Shown here piece by piece: positions 1 through 9,158 of a DNA stretch of 46,998 nt (position 1 is the stretch's first letter; every line of letters begins with the position of its first letter). The position numbers were made by a program, and so were the translations under genes. The notes beneath the pieces were generated by a model. That model saw only the letters and a list, made by a program, of their open reading frames with translations, searched no databases and was not told where the DNA came from. The stretch is from NCBI GenBank assembly GCA_015232015.1, contig JADGAM010000013.1:1-46998 (forward strand). The letters are read 5' to 3'. The DNA is from Oligoflexia bacterium. GTDB lineage: Bacteria; Bdellovibrionota; Bacteriovoracia; Bacteriovoracales; Bacteriovoracaceae.

Positions 1-288
1 GCCATTGGGATTTCTGAATCTGATCTCAGATCGGAGATCAGATTCAGACTATCTTAGCATCTGAAATCATAATATCTAAACTAAATAAAATTAATTTTTC
101 CCTAAGATATTGAGCGTGCCCAAATTTTGAGGCAGGTAAAATTTAATATCTTTTCTCTTTTTCTTTATTATCTACTAGTAATTTATAGATTACATAAAAT
201 TTACTTATAAATAAGTATTATTTATCTATTAAAACAAAATATACTTACACAATTATTTTTAATATAAAATTTTAAAAGGATATAAAAA
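1..288. other. Non-coding leader region at the window edge
   Basis: No convincing coding frame is visible here. The stretch holds a perfect stem-loop (13-48), then AT-rich DNA with a small inverted repeat at 203-216 (ACTTAT, 2-nt gap, ATAAGT). An AAAAGGA ribosome-binding site at about 274-280 serves the gene starting at 289. A promoter for that gene must lie here, but no clear -35/-10 pair stands out in the AT-rich background. Confidence 0.5.
13..48. repeat. Perfect 15-bp inverted repeat (stem-loop)
   Basis: TCTGAATCTGATCTC at 13-27 is exactly reverse-complementary to 34-48, with a 6-nt loop (28-33). The stem is strong for this AT-rich DNA. No T-run follows on either side, so a classical intrinsic terminator is not clear. 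It could be a terminator of a gene outside the window, a dispersed palindrome or the end of a mobile element. Confidence 0.8.
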
Positions 289-1263
289 ATGGAAAAGTCG
301 AATATCATCACAACAATGATTTCAGTTATTTTTCTAACAACTCTTGCTTTACAAAAAGCAAATGCAATGCCTGATGTTTTTATAAAGATGGAAAGAAGCT
401 CTGATAAAAAAACAGTATATCTTGTAGGAGATATTCATTGTGTAGAACAAGAAGCATGTAAACGTTTTAAAAAACCTATGGATGATTTTACATCGCTACT
501 TGAAAAACTATCTAAAACCAAAAAAAAGACATCAATTATAACTGAGATGTCACAAGCACGATTAGAACAAATGAATAGTGGTACAAATTATCCATTTTTC
601 ATTGCAACTATTTCAAAAAAAATTAAAGATGTAATTGAAAAAGAAAAGAGCAAAAATAAGGATTTTAATATGACTTATTGTACAGGTGATGATGTCAGAC
701 ATGGAAGTGATCAACTCTCTAAATTATCTTTTAATATGCTAAATATTGCAGAATCTAATATTAAAGCGGGTTTTTCAAGTGATTTTCAACTAGCAATTAT
801 TGCTGGCCAGTTAACAACTCCTCAATTTAGAGCTTTTGCTATATTAAATTTGGCCTCTCAAAATGCTCTTATAGATCTTGATACAATTAAAACTAAAAGC
901 GATAAAGATATAATGAAAGAATTTCATTATGATTATTTAGTAAGAAGTGCAAAATTTACAAAATGGATGAATCTTTTTGCTGTAAATAATTTTTCCTTAG
1001 AACAACAGACAACCGCCTTAAAAACTATAGAAGAAAATAAAAATTTCATAGTAAATTTTCCACCTAATTTAGAAGCTGTGATGAATATTGCTAGCTCTGA
1101 TTCTAGTAACTTTGTTGTATATTATGGTCGTTATCATATAGAAAAACCAAAAGGTTCAACCTCAACGGTACCTACTATCAAAGAGATGTTAGAAAAATTA
1201 GGATTTAAAGAAACAGCTCGCAGTGAAACCCAGATTATAGATATTGCAAGTATTATAAAGTAA
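289..1263 (+). CDS. Exported protein with two GxxH-type motifs (TraB/ChaN-like fold suspected)
   Basis: A 324-aa protein with an N-terminal hydrophobic signal sequence ending near ANA (about residue 26). After it comes VYLVGDIHC, a strand followed by a G-D-x-H motif, and near the C-terminus VVYYGRYHIEKP, a second G-x-x-H. Paired GxxH motifs after hydrophobic strands are typical of the TraB/PrgY/GumN and ChaN-like families, where they form a putative metal site. The protein at 37253-39037 has the same arrangement (LIGDEDH and IISGDDH), so the two look like distant paralogues. An AAAAGGA site precedes the ATG. The gene converges on rarA with a 5-bp gap. The family assignment is inferred from motifs only, and the function is unknown. 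Confidence 0.55.
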   Translation: MEKSNIITTMISVIFLTTLALQKANAMPDVFIKMERSSDKKTVYLVGDIHCVEQEACKRFKKPMDDFTSLLEKLSKTKKKTSIITEMSQARLEQMNSGTNYPFFIATISKKIKDVIEKEKSKNKDFNMTYCTGDDVRHGSDQLSKLSFNMLNIAESNIKAGFSSDFQLAIIAGQLTTPQFRAFAILNLASQNALIDLDTIKTKSDKDIMKEFHYDYLVRSAKFTKWMNLFAVNNFSLEQQTTALKTIEENKNFIVNFPPNLEAVMNIASSDSSNFVVYYGRYHIEKPKGSTSTVPTIKEMLEKLGFKETARSETQIIDIASIIK

Positions 1264-1268
1264 AAAAT

Positions 1269-2645
1269 TCACTTTCTCCACAAATTATCCAAGCGCTCTT
1301 TTAAAAATTTCTCTCTTCCAAACTCTGTAGGTCTATAAAAATTTGGAAACGAAAATGAATCTCCTTCATTTATTTTATTAGAAAAACCATTGTAATTTTC
1401 TTTAACAAAATGTTGTGGAAAATTATGTGGGTATTTATAATTTTGAGGATGGGTTTTAATATTATTTGGTACTTCAATTGTAGAATGCTCTTCTACAAAT
1501 TTCATGGCCTCATTAATACCAACATAATTTGCATTACTTTTAAATGTTGATGCTAGATAGGTTACTGCTTGAGCTAAATTAATTCGCGCCTCTGGCATGC
1601 CAATATTTTTTACTGCTTCTAATGTTGAGGTGGCCAGTATTAACGCCATTGGATCAGCATTACCAATATCTTCAGAGGCAAAAATGATCATCCTGCGAGC
1701 AATAAAGAGAGGGTCTTCTCCTCCATCTAACATAACTGCAAACCATAAAAGTGCGGAGTCAGGGTCACTCCCTCTCATACTTTTTATGAATGCAGATATA
1801 ACATCATAATGACGATTTTGATCTTTATCGTATGTACGATTATTTTTCAGTATTGTTGTTTTGATCTCTTGCAAATCATAATGTTTTGAACTATCAATGC
1901 CTATATTACTTTTAAATATAATTTCTAAAAAATTTAGTGCTCGTCTTGCATCTCCATCTGCGCTCTCGACAATTAGCTTTAAAATTTCTACAGGGAAATT
2001 TGGGTATTTTTGCTTTATAGTTACATTTTTTAAGATGCTTAATAAATCACTGTCATTGAGCTTTTTTAATTCCACAAAGTTTAATCTGGAAATAAGAGCA
2101 TTATTTAAAGAATATTTTGGATTTTCTGTTGTGGCGCCAACTAAAATAAAATTGCCCGCCTCCACTCCTGGTAATAAAGCATCTTGTTGATCTTTATTAA
2201 ATCGCTGAATTTCATCAATAAAAATTAAAGGCATTTTTCCACTTCGTAATGTGATTAACCTGGCCTCTTCCATGATTTTTTTTAGTTCTACTACTGAACC
2301 CAAGACGGCACTAAAGGGATAAAAATGCAATTTGCGCTCTAATGCAATTAAGTTGGCCAAAGTAGTTTTGCCTGTTCCAGGAGGACCATAAATTACAAAG
2401 CTTGGTAAATTGCTAAGTTTTAAAAAAGGAAATTTTTTTAATAGTAATTCGTACCCAACAAATTCAGTTTTAGACTTTGGTCTAGCAGTAAATGCTAGAG
2501 GAGAAATTTCATCATTTTTGATTGTTTTTTCTATAATGCCTTTGTTATCAATGTCTTTGTTATCAATGTCTTCGGTATCATGGGTAATATTACTAAAAAG
2601 ATCGATTTGCATTTCATTGAAATTAGCTTTATTGTTATTGTTCAT
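1269..2645 (-). CDS. rarA: Replication-associated recombination protein A (RarA/MgsA), AAA+ ATPase
   Basis: A 458-aa AAA+ ATPase of the RarA/MgsA/WRNIP1 family, which acts at stalled replication forks. Walker A GPPGTGKTT lies at residues 87-95 and Walker B is LIFIDEIQRF, followed by VGATTENP (sensor 1) and a DGDARRALN sensor-2/arginine region. The C-terminal part (ALLWFAVMLDGGEDPLFIARR onward) matches the family's tetramerisation domain. The N-terminal 45 residues are an Asn/Asp-rich extension that contains QIDLF (13-17), a good match to the QxxLF beta-clamp-binding pentapeptide. That role is inferred. The extension also holds a 15-bp tandem duplication (2541-2570). The gene lies 11 bp downstream of an unknown exported-protein gene and may be co-transcribed with it and ileS. 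Confidence 0.93.
   Translation of the reverse strand: MNNNNKANFNEMQIDLFSNITHDTEDIDNKDIDNKGIIEKTIKNDEISPLAFTARPKSKTEFVGYELLLKKFPFLKLSNLPSFVIYGPPGTGKTTLANLIALERKLHFYPFSAVLGSVVELKKIMEEARLITLRSGKMPLIFIDEIQRFNKDQQDALLPGVEAGNFILVGATTENPKYSLNNALISRLNFVELKKLNDSDLLSILKNVTIKQKYPNFPVEILKLIVESADGDARRALNFLEIIFKSNIGIDSSKHYDLQEIKTTILKNNRTYDKDQNRHYDVISAFIKSMRGSDPDSALLWFAVMLDGGEDPLFIARRMIIFASEDIGNADPMALILATSTLEAVKNIGMPEARINLAQAVTYLASTFKSNANYVGINEAMKFVEEHSTIEVPNNIKTHPQNYKYPHNFPQHFVKENYNGFSNKINEGDSFSFPNFYRPTEFGREKFLKERLDNLWRK
2541..2570 (-). repeat. Two tandem 15-bp units inside rarA
   Basis: TTTGTTATCAATGTC occurs twice, back to back. Read on the minus strand it encodes DIDNK twice in the N-terminal extension, before the ATPase domain. 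The unit is a multiple of 3, so copy-number change would not shift the frame. Confidence 0.85.
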
Positions 2646-2656
2646 TTTAATTTATC

Positions 2657-3685
2657 TCATTTTTTTTCCATCAATGATCTCAAAATTGCATTTATCTGAT
2701 CATCAATACTAATTAAAGGATTCATTAATTCTCTAGAATAAACTTTCCCTTCCCTAGACATCTTTTTATAAAAAATATTCCAAGAAAAATTTAAATCTTC
2801 TATTCTTTTAACTAAGAGAACATAATTATCAAAAGGAAGAATATCTTTATATAACACCCTAACAAATGAGTTCCACACTGTTAAAAAATCTATATCCATG
2901 CCATTTAAATAAGATATTCCATTAAATATCAATCTCTCAGAAATTAAATTCATCTCCCATAAATCTTTTTCAATCTCAGAAATATGTCTCATCATAAAAC
3001 ATTTTTTATGTTGAGACATAGATCTTTGATCATATAAGATTACGTTCGATAATTTTAAAACCTTAAATAATATTTCATCAACTCCCTCGGAAATTTTAAT
3101 AAAAGTATTTATTGATTCAAAATTCTTTTGATTAAAATCATAATTTTCATATTTATTATAAGAGGCAGATGAATCCGAATTATCGGATATTGAAGTGGTT
3201 GAAGTAGCTAAAGCAACGGAAGAAGTAAGCTTATGAAATTTTATACTATTTATATCATTAATAGTTTTTATATGTAACTTAAACATTAACGCTTCAACAT
3301 CACGAAATTTTAAATAAAATTTTTCTAAGATATCCTCACATGAATAATAATTATAAATATCAGTTCGATAACAACTTATTCTCCACTGATATAATAAATT
3401 ATTAAGTTCATGTATGCTATGGAAATTTTTTACTACCTCTTCTGAGTAGGGATGAATTTGCCTCAAAGCAATTATAAAATCATTAATAATTATTTTTAGC
3501 TTTGGAGCAATTACTTGGCGATAATCTGAAGAATTGAGATTTAATGTAGCATAGGTGAAATTTGGAATCGTATCTTTACTATTATTAAGTAAAATATTTT
3601 TAGTAGAAGAAAAAATATTTTTAATACTTATTAACAATATAAAAAAAATTATGATGCTTTTGTAATTTTTATAAATAGGTAACAT
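2657..3685 (-). CDS. Exported protein of unknown function, 342 aa
   Basis: Not recognised. An N-terminal hydrophobic stretch (about residues 10-28, SIIIFFILLISIKNIF) suggests a signal peptide or membrane anchor. The rest is soluble-looking, Lys/Asn/Ile-rich and mainly helical, with a Ser-rich low-complexity stretch near residues 160-180. Three or more cysteines occur (for example CYRTD, YSCED, KKCFMM), but no known motif. It lies between ileS (42-bp gap) and rarA (11-bp gap) on the same strand, so it is probably co-transcribed with them. No good Shine-Dalgarno sequence precedes the ATG at 3685. Confidence 0.6.
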   Translation of the reverse strand: MLPIYKNYKSIIIFFILLISIKNIFSSTKNILLNNSKDTIPNFTYATLNLNSSDYRQVIAPKLKIIINDFIIALRQIHPYSEEVVKNFHSIHELNNLLYQWRISCYRTDIYNYYSCEDILEKFYLKFRDVEALMFKLHIKTINDINSIKFHKLTSSVALATSTTSISDNSDSSASYNKYENYDFNQKNFESINTFIKISEGVDEILFKVLKLSNVILYDQRSMSQHKKCFMMRHISEIEKDLWEMNLISERLIFNGISYLNGMDIDFLTVWNSFVRVLYKDILPFDNYVLLVKRIEDLNFSWNIFYKKMSREGKVYSRELMNPLISIDDQINAILRSLMEKK

Positions 3686-3727
3686 TTTTATAGTGGAAAT
3701 ATTTGAATTGAAATTTATATTTTAAAT

Positions 3728-6700
3728 TTACATTTTCAAAGGAACAATTCGAAGATTAATATTTCTTTTTTCTATAGTAAAAAGATTTCCTCCAGAAGAT
3801 CCAGCGCCGCTTTCATCTTTGCCGCTTTTATTTTCTTCTTTTGCGGTCTCCTTAGAAATTTCTTTGGCCAATGTTTCATTAGAGATGTACTCGTTATGCT
3901 CTTGCATAACTTGCTCTAACTCTTGGTCGCCAAGATAGAAAATATTAATTCTTTGAGCAACATTAAGGTTCATATCTTTTCGAGTACGTTGAATCCTATT
4001 AACTATTTCCCTGGCCAATCCTTCCATTATTAGATCTGGATCTAATTTTGTATCTAGCTTGATTGTAATAAAACGACTTGAGGAAACATCAACAGATCCA
4101 CCTTCTTTGGCCTCTCTATAAACTAAAATATCACTACTTTCTAATTTTTCCCCTTCTAAAGTAAGCCCTTCACCCTTTTCAACTTTTTCCAACTCATGAT
4201 GAGTTAACTTACTAATAAGAGCACTGATGACAGCAAAACGTTTACCAAGGCGCTTTCCTAAAACTGGAGCATTAGGTTTTGCAAATAATTTTATAAAATT
4301 ACCTTCCTCAGTAGAATAGTGGATCTCTTTCACATTTAATTCATTCTTAATAAAATGTTCTAGGTGGTTTTTAATTCCAGATAAAACATTTTGTGCTTTA
4401 TGAACAACTGTGAGTGATTTAAGAGGAGTCTTAACTTTAATTTGTACTTGATTTCTTATTTGTCTCCCCAGTAATACAATCTCTTCCATTCTGCCAACAG
4501 CGTCTTCAAGTTCTTCTATAATCATTTTTTCATTGGCCACCGGAAAAGGTAATAAGTGAACAGATTCACAATCTTTTAACCCACCCAATTTTTTTAGCTC
4601 TTGAAAAATACTTTCAGAAAGGAAAGGAGCAAATGGCGCCATCATGGTTGTTAAATCTTTTATTGTTGTATAGAGAGTTGAATAGGCCTCTTTCTTATCA
4701 AGCTCTAGGCCCTTCTCCCAAAACCTACGGCGATTTAGACGAATATACCAATTAGTCAATTCATCAATAAATTTAAAAAGTGCAGGAACTACATTATAAA
4801 GATGATAACCATCCATCTCTTTTGTTACTGTTGCAATAAGAGTTTGCAAGCGTGATAAGATCCAGCGATCTAAAATATTATTTCCAAAAACTAAATCACG
4901 CTCAGAATTCCAGCCATCAATCTCTGCATAAGTTTTAAAGAATTTATAAGAGTTAAACCATGGAAGAAGCACACGCCTTACCATGTCTTTTACACCATCA
5001 TCATTAAAACGTAATTCTTCTCCTCTTACAAGACCAGAGTTTATTAGAAATAATCTTAAAGCATCAGCTCCAAATTGCTCCATAAGTATATCGGGAGCAG
5101 TGTAATTTTGCAAGCGCTTGGACATCTTACGTCCATCTTTTGCCAACACTAATCCATTTACGATTACATTTTTAAATGCTGGCCTTTTAAATAGTGCTGT
5201 AGAAAGGACTGTTAAAGTATAAAACCATCCTCGAGTCTGATCCAATCCTTCAGCAATAAACTCAGCAGGAAAAGTTTTTTCAAAAATCTCTTTATTCTCA
5301 AATGGATAGTGTAATTGAGAGTAAGGCATAGAACCAGATTCAAACCAACAATCTAAAACATCAGTAATACGCTTATATGTTCCCTCTTCTCCTGCAATAG
5401 AAAAAGTTAATGGATCAACATTTTCACGATGAAGATCATTTATTTTTACACCACTATATTTTTGCAACTCTTCTAGAGAACCAATACAAATAAATTTTTC
5501 AGTAACATCATTTTGCCAAATGGGAATTGGTGTACCCCACACCCTATTTCTTGAAATCGCCCAATCACGTGCACCTTCAAGCCACTTGCCAAAACGACCA
5601 TCTTTTATGTGATCAGGAACCCAATTAATTTGTTGATTGCATTTAATTAAATCTTCTTTTATTTTTTCTACATTCACATACCATGAAGAAATTGCTCTAT
5701 AAATTAGTGGCGTATCTGTACGAGGACAAAATGGATAAGAGTGAACAATGGTTGCTTGGTCGTAGAGAAGTCCTTCTTCTTTTAAGCGCCTGATAATTAT
5801 TTTATCCGCGTCTTTTACATACATTCCTACGTAATCTGTAACCTCTTTAGTAAATTTTCCATACTCGTCTACAGGGCAAATATTTGAATTTGGTTTAAAT
5901 CCAAATTTTTTCATCACCCTATAATCATCTTCACCGAATGCTGGTGCTTGATGAACAATACCCGTACCATCTCCAATGGTAACATAATCATCTGCCAAAA
6001 CTTTAAAAGCACCATCGCTTTCTAATTCTTTAAGGTAAGGAAATAGTGGCACATAACTCATTCCCACTAAATCTTTTCCTTTTAAAATCTCTTTAATATC
6101 TAATTTAAATTTTTTCCCATACAAAGCATCGAAGCGATCTTTGGCCATATAAAATTGAATTTTTTTCTCTGGATCGCGCGCGCGCACATATTCGATCTCT
6201 TCATTCACACATAAACTTAAATTCGAAGGAAGTGTCCAAGGAGTTGTGGTCCAAGCAGCAAAATATAACTCCTCACTGTCACCATCATCATTAACAACTT
6301 TTTTTCCACTCTTAAATAAGATTGTTATTGCTGGATCTTGGACATCTTTGTAATTTGATGTTGCTTCAAAATTAGAAAGAACCGATCCAAAAGCAGTTGA
6401 GATAGGAACAACTTTCTCACCTTTGTAGATTAAACCCAAATCCCATAAACGTTTAAAGGCCCACCAAATGGATTCCATGAATGATAAATCCATCGTCTTA
6501 TAATCATCTTTAAAATCTACCCAACGACCTAAACGTCTAACTGTTTTTTCCCACTCTTTAGTATAGCGAAGAACTATTCCTCTACACTCATCATTGTATG
6601 ATTTTATTCCATGCTTTTTTACATACTCATGAGCAGACATCTCGAATTTTTTATCAATCTCTTGCTCTATGGGAAGTCCATGGCAATCCCATCCAAAGCG

Positions 6701-7033
6701 CCTTGATACATAATACCCTTTCATAGTGAAATATCTTGGTACAATATCTTTTAAGGTAGACGCCACTAAATGTCCATGATGCGGAAGGCCTGTTGCAAAA
6801 GGAGGACCGTCATAAAAAATATACGGTGTTTTTGCTCTGGTATTTTGCAATGACTTTTCAAAAATTAAATTATCTTGCCAAAATTTTAAAATCTCTTTCT
6901 CTTTTTCTGGAAATGAAATCGCTTCAGTGGCCACGCTAGCATTAACATCTTCGTCATCTTCGATATTTATACTTACATTACTATTTTTGTCATTTTTGTT
7001 ATTCTTGTTACTATTGTTATTAATATTACTCAT
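3728..7033 (-). CDS. ileS: Isoleucyl-tRNA synthetase, type 2-like
   Basis: Class I aminoacyl-tRNA synthetase that charges tRNA-Ile with isoleucine in the cytosol. It shows the HIGH-type motif as HHGH (in GLPHHGHLVAS), the CP1 editing domain (TTPWTLPSN), WDCHGLPIE and GRKMSKRLQNY (KMSKS). The length of about 1101 aa, GLPHHGH context and absence of a C-terminal CxxC zinc finger fit the eukaryote-like type 2 group. An ATG at 7031-7033 is preceded by GAGG at 7042-7045 (8-nt spacer). An in-frame TTG at 7057 would add 8 residues but lies upstream of this site, so 7033 is preferred. The first 25 or so residues are Asn/Lys-rich low complexity. The C-terminus contains a Lys/Glu/Gly/Ser-rich insert. 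It is divergent from the receiver gene at 7248. Confidence 0.95.
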   Translation of the reverse strand: MSNINNNSNKNNKNDKNSNVSINIEDDEDVNASVATEAISFPEKEKEILKFWQDNLIFEKSLQNTRAKTPYIFYDGPPFATGLPHHGHLVASTLKDIVPRYFTMKGYYVSRRFGWDCHGLPIEQEIDKKFEMSAHEYVKKHGIKSYNDECRGIVLRYTKEWEKTVRRLGRWVDFKDDYKTMDLSFMESIWWAFKRLWDLGLIYKGEKVVPISTAFGSVLSNFEATSNYKDVQDPAITILFKSGKKVVNDDGDSEELYFAAWTTTPWTLPSNLSLCVNEEIEYVRARDPEKKIQFYMAKDRFDALYGKKFKLDIKEILKGKDLVGMSYVPLFPYLKELESDGAFKVLADDYVTIGDGTGIVHQAPAFGEDDYRVMKKFGFKPNSNICPVDEYGKFTKEVTDYVGMYVKDADKIIIRRLKEEGLLYDQATIVHSYPFCPRTDTPLIYRAISSWYVNVEKIKEDLIKCNQQINWVPDHIKDGRFGKWLEGARDWAISRNRVWGTPIPIWQNDVTEKFICIGSLEELQKYSGVKINDLHRENVDPLTFSIAGEEGTYKRITDVLDCWFESGSMPYSQLHYPFENKEIFEKTFPAEFIAEGLDQTRGWFYTLTVLSTALFKRPAFKNVIVNGLVLAKDGRKMSKRLQNYTAPDILMEQFGADALRLFLINSGLVRGEELRFNDDGVKDMVRRVLLPWFNSYKFFKTYAEIDGWNSERDLVFGNNILDRWILSRLQTLIATVTKEMDGYHLYNVVPALFKFIDELTNWYIRLNRRRFWEKGLELDKKEAYSTLYTTIKDLTTMMAPFAPFLSESIFQELKKLGGLKDCESVHLLPFPVANEKMIIEELEDAVGRMEEIVLLGRQIRNQVQIKVKTPLKSLTVVHKAQNVLSGIKNHLEHFIKNELNVKEIHYSTEEGNFIKLFAKPNAPVLGKRLGKRFAVISALISKLTHHELEKVEKGEGLTLEGEKLESSDILVYREAKEGGSVDVSSSRFITIKLDTKLDPDLIMEGLAREIVNRIQRTRKDMNLNVAQRINIFYLGDQELEQVMQEHNEYISNETLAKEISKETAKEENKSGKDESGAGSSGGNLFTIEKRNINLRIVPLKM

Positions 7034-7041
7034 GGTAAAAA

Positions 7042-7045
7042 CCTC
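7042..7045 (-). promoter_or_regulatory. Ribosome-binding site that sets the ileS start
   Basis: On the minus strand GAGG lies 8 nt before the ATG at 7033. It falls inside the longer TTG-initiated frame, which argues for the shorter protein. Confidence 0.6.
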
Positions 7046-7247
7046 GCAATTTATCAACTAATCAAATCCGGTAAATCAAAAAAATCAAAATCAAAATCAA
7101 AAAATGCATATCAAATTGTTTATGGAAATTTTACTTAATTGTAAATAAAAATGATATGCTTTAAATATATATATATATATTTATATCTACTACGTTATAT
7201 ATTACCAATTAAAATCTCTATATAAAACAGATGGAGAAAAAATTTTT

Positions 7248-8153
7248 ATGTATAAATATAAAATACTTTTAGTAGATGATGAACCTGATATTTCTGAACT
7301 TTGCACTCTTCAAATAAAAAAATCAATTCCTGATGCAGAAGTAATTTGCGCAACAAATGCCACTGATGGTTACAGAAAGGCCAGAGAAGTAGCATACGAT
7401 GTAATTTGGACTGATTATCGTATGCCTAGAATACTAGGAACTGACTTTGCTTTGGCCCTCAGAGAAACTCATCCAAATTATAATGTTCCAATAATTATTT
7501 TTTCCGGGTATATAGACGATGCCAAAAAAAATTGCTCTATAAAAGATAACATTTATTTTCTTTCTAAATATTCAGGAGTAGAAAATGCTGTGGCAGTTTT
7601 AATAGATATATTACAACAACAAACAAAATTAAAAAAAGAAAAAGCTGAAATTACCTCTGATAAAAAATTTATTCCTCTAAACTCTCCACTAGCAAAAAAT
7701 TTTATTCTTTCTACTATTCATATTATACAACTAATGTGCAACTTGAATAATGTTAAACAAACAAATGTTTCAATAACAAAAAATCATCAAATCTTAAACG
7801 CAGATGTAGTTAGCGTGGTTAACATGTCTACTGATGATTTTAGCGGCTATTTTCTTTTAGCATTTTCTAAGAAAGTTTTTTTAAGTGCTGCTGAACAATT
7901 TGTAGGTAGAAAATTTTCTAGTATTGATAATGAAAATTCAGTTGTAGCAGGAGAACTTTCCAAAATTATTTTTAGTCATACCATATCTCAAATAGATGGT
8001 AATGGCGAGATAGATAATTTACAACGAGAAAACCCTCATTTAATTATAGGTAAAAAAATTTCTATAACTGGACATAAAAGTAATATGGCCATAATTACTT
8101 TCTCTAGTGAAATAGGCGATTTTCTTATTGGTATTAACCCAATTGAATCATAA
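7248..8153 (+). CDS. Receiver domain fused to a CheX-like domain (paralogue 1)
   Basis: A 301-aa protein. Residues 1-120 form a response-regulator receiver domain: the acidic pair D10/D11, phosphoacceptor D56 in VWTDYRMP, S86 and K107 are all present. Residues from about 150 to 301 resemble the CheC/CheX/FliY phosphatase fold (AGELSKIIFSH, then a Pro about 24 residues later and a final IGINP strand). CheX needs an ExxN motif for phosphatase activity. Here the Asn position is Lys (ELSK), so the domain is probably not a phosphatase. No histidine kinase or chemotaxis genes lie beside it. GGAG precedes the ATG by 11 nt. A paralogue follows 66 bp downstream. The receiver call is firm and the CheX-like call moderate. 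Confidence 0.8.
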   Translation: MYKYKILLVDDEPDISELCTLQIKKSIPDAEVICATNATDGYRKAREVAYDVIWTDYRMPRILGTDFALALRETHPNYNVPIIIFSGYIDDAKKNCSIKDNIYFLSKYSGVENAVAVLIDILQQQTKLKKEKAEITSDKKFIPLNSPLAKNFILSTIHIIQLMCNLNNVKQTNVSITKNHQILNADVVSVVNMSTDDFSGYFLLAFSKKVFLSAAEQFVGRKFSSIDNENSVVAGELSKIIFSHTISQIDGNGEIDNLQRENPHLIIGKKISITGHKSNMAIITFSSEIGDFLIGINPIES

Positions 8154-8219
8154 ATTAAAGGCAATTATAAACCATTGATAGACCAACCTAAGATTTTTAT
8201 TTTAAAAGGATAATCATTG

Positions 8220-9110
8220 ATGAATGCTAATAATAACAATAATACCATGAAACTTTTATTGATAGAGGATGAAATGGACATTAGTGAACTTTGCGTGGCC
8301 TCTATTTATGAACACATTAAAAATATTAAAATTTATACTGCTTCCAATGCTCACGATGCTTATCGAATGGCACGCAAAGAAAGATTTACTGCCGTATGGA
8401 CCGATTACAGCATGCCTAAAATTTTAGGTACGGAATTTATCTTGGCGCTCAGAGGATTACCTAACTATAGCAATATCCCAGTCTTATTATTTACTGGTTA
8501 TGTTGATGAGGCCAAGAAAAATTGTAATTTTCAAAACAATGTATATTTTGTCTCAAAAGATGAAGGGCTCGATAATGCTGTTAAGGTATTAATGTCTATA
8601 CTTGTAAATCACACTGAAAAAAGTAGTTCTGATGATCAAAAAACAATCCAGGATTTATTACAACATTTTAGTGGTTCAACCACACATATTATGCAAATTA
8701 TGTGTGATATTGAAAACATTATTCCTCAAAAAATTAATGTTCAAGAAAACCTAACTACTCTTGATATTGAAATTGTTAGCGCATTGCCCATATCAATAAA
8801 TGAAATCCCTTATCATTTCTACCTTGCATTTCCTAAAAAAACATTCATAAGTGCAATCGAAAGATTATTACAAAAGAAATTTAAAAAAATAGTTTATGAT
8901 TATGCAGAAGCTTGTTCAGAATTAATAAGTATCATATTTGGACATGTGAAAACCAAAATTTGTGATAAAGTCATTTTAAGTAGTTCTCAACCCAATCTTT
9001 ATGTTGGAAAAAAATTATTTCTCCCTGATAAAAAAAATAAGATTTACTCTGTAGATTTTCATTCTTCAATAGGTGAATTTGCCATAGGAATTATGCCAAT
9101 AAATAAGTAA
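8220..9110 (+). CDS. Receiver domain fused to a CheX-like domain (paralogue 2)
   Basis: A tandem paralogue of the preceding gene with the same layout. The receiver domain (IEDEMDIS, phosphoacceptor Asp in VWTDYSMP, FTGY, VSKDE) is followed by a CheX-like domain (CSELISIIFGHV, with Pro about 21 residues on, ending IGIMPINK). The ExxN catalytic Asn is Ser here (ELIS), again arguing against phosphatase activity. An ATG at 8220 has AAGGA 9 nt upstream. A TTG at 8217 is also in frame but less likely. The N-terminus carries a short Asn-rich run (NANNNNNT). The pair probably arose by local duplication and is likely co-transcribed. Signalling partners are unknown. Confidence 0.8.
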   Translation: MNANNNNNTMKLLLIEDEMDISELCVASIYEHIKNIKIYTASNAHDAYRMARKERFTAVWTDYSMPKILGTEFILALRGLPNYSNIPVLLFTGYVDEAKKNCNFQNNVYFVSKDEGLDNAVKVLMSILVNHTEKSSSDDQKTIQDLLQHFSGSTTHIMQIMCDIENIIPQKINVQENLTTLDIEIVSALPISINEIPYHFYLAFPKKTFISAIERLLQKKFKKIVYDYAEACSELISIIFGHVKTKICDKVILSSSQPNLYVGKKLFLPDKKNKIYSVDFHSSIGEFAIGIMPINK

Positions 9111-9158
9111 ATAAGTAAATAAGCAACTGAGTAAATAAATAAAAAACTGATTTACTTA

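Noticed and set aside
7160-7195. TA-rich run between ileS and the receiver gene as a promoter or origin
   Set aside because: Simple TATA repeat with no supporting -35 box, DnaA boxes or iterons.
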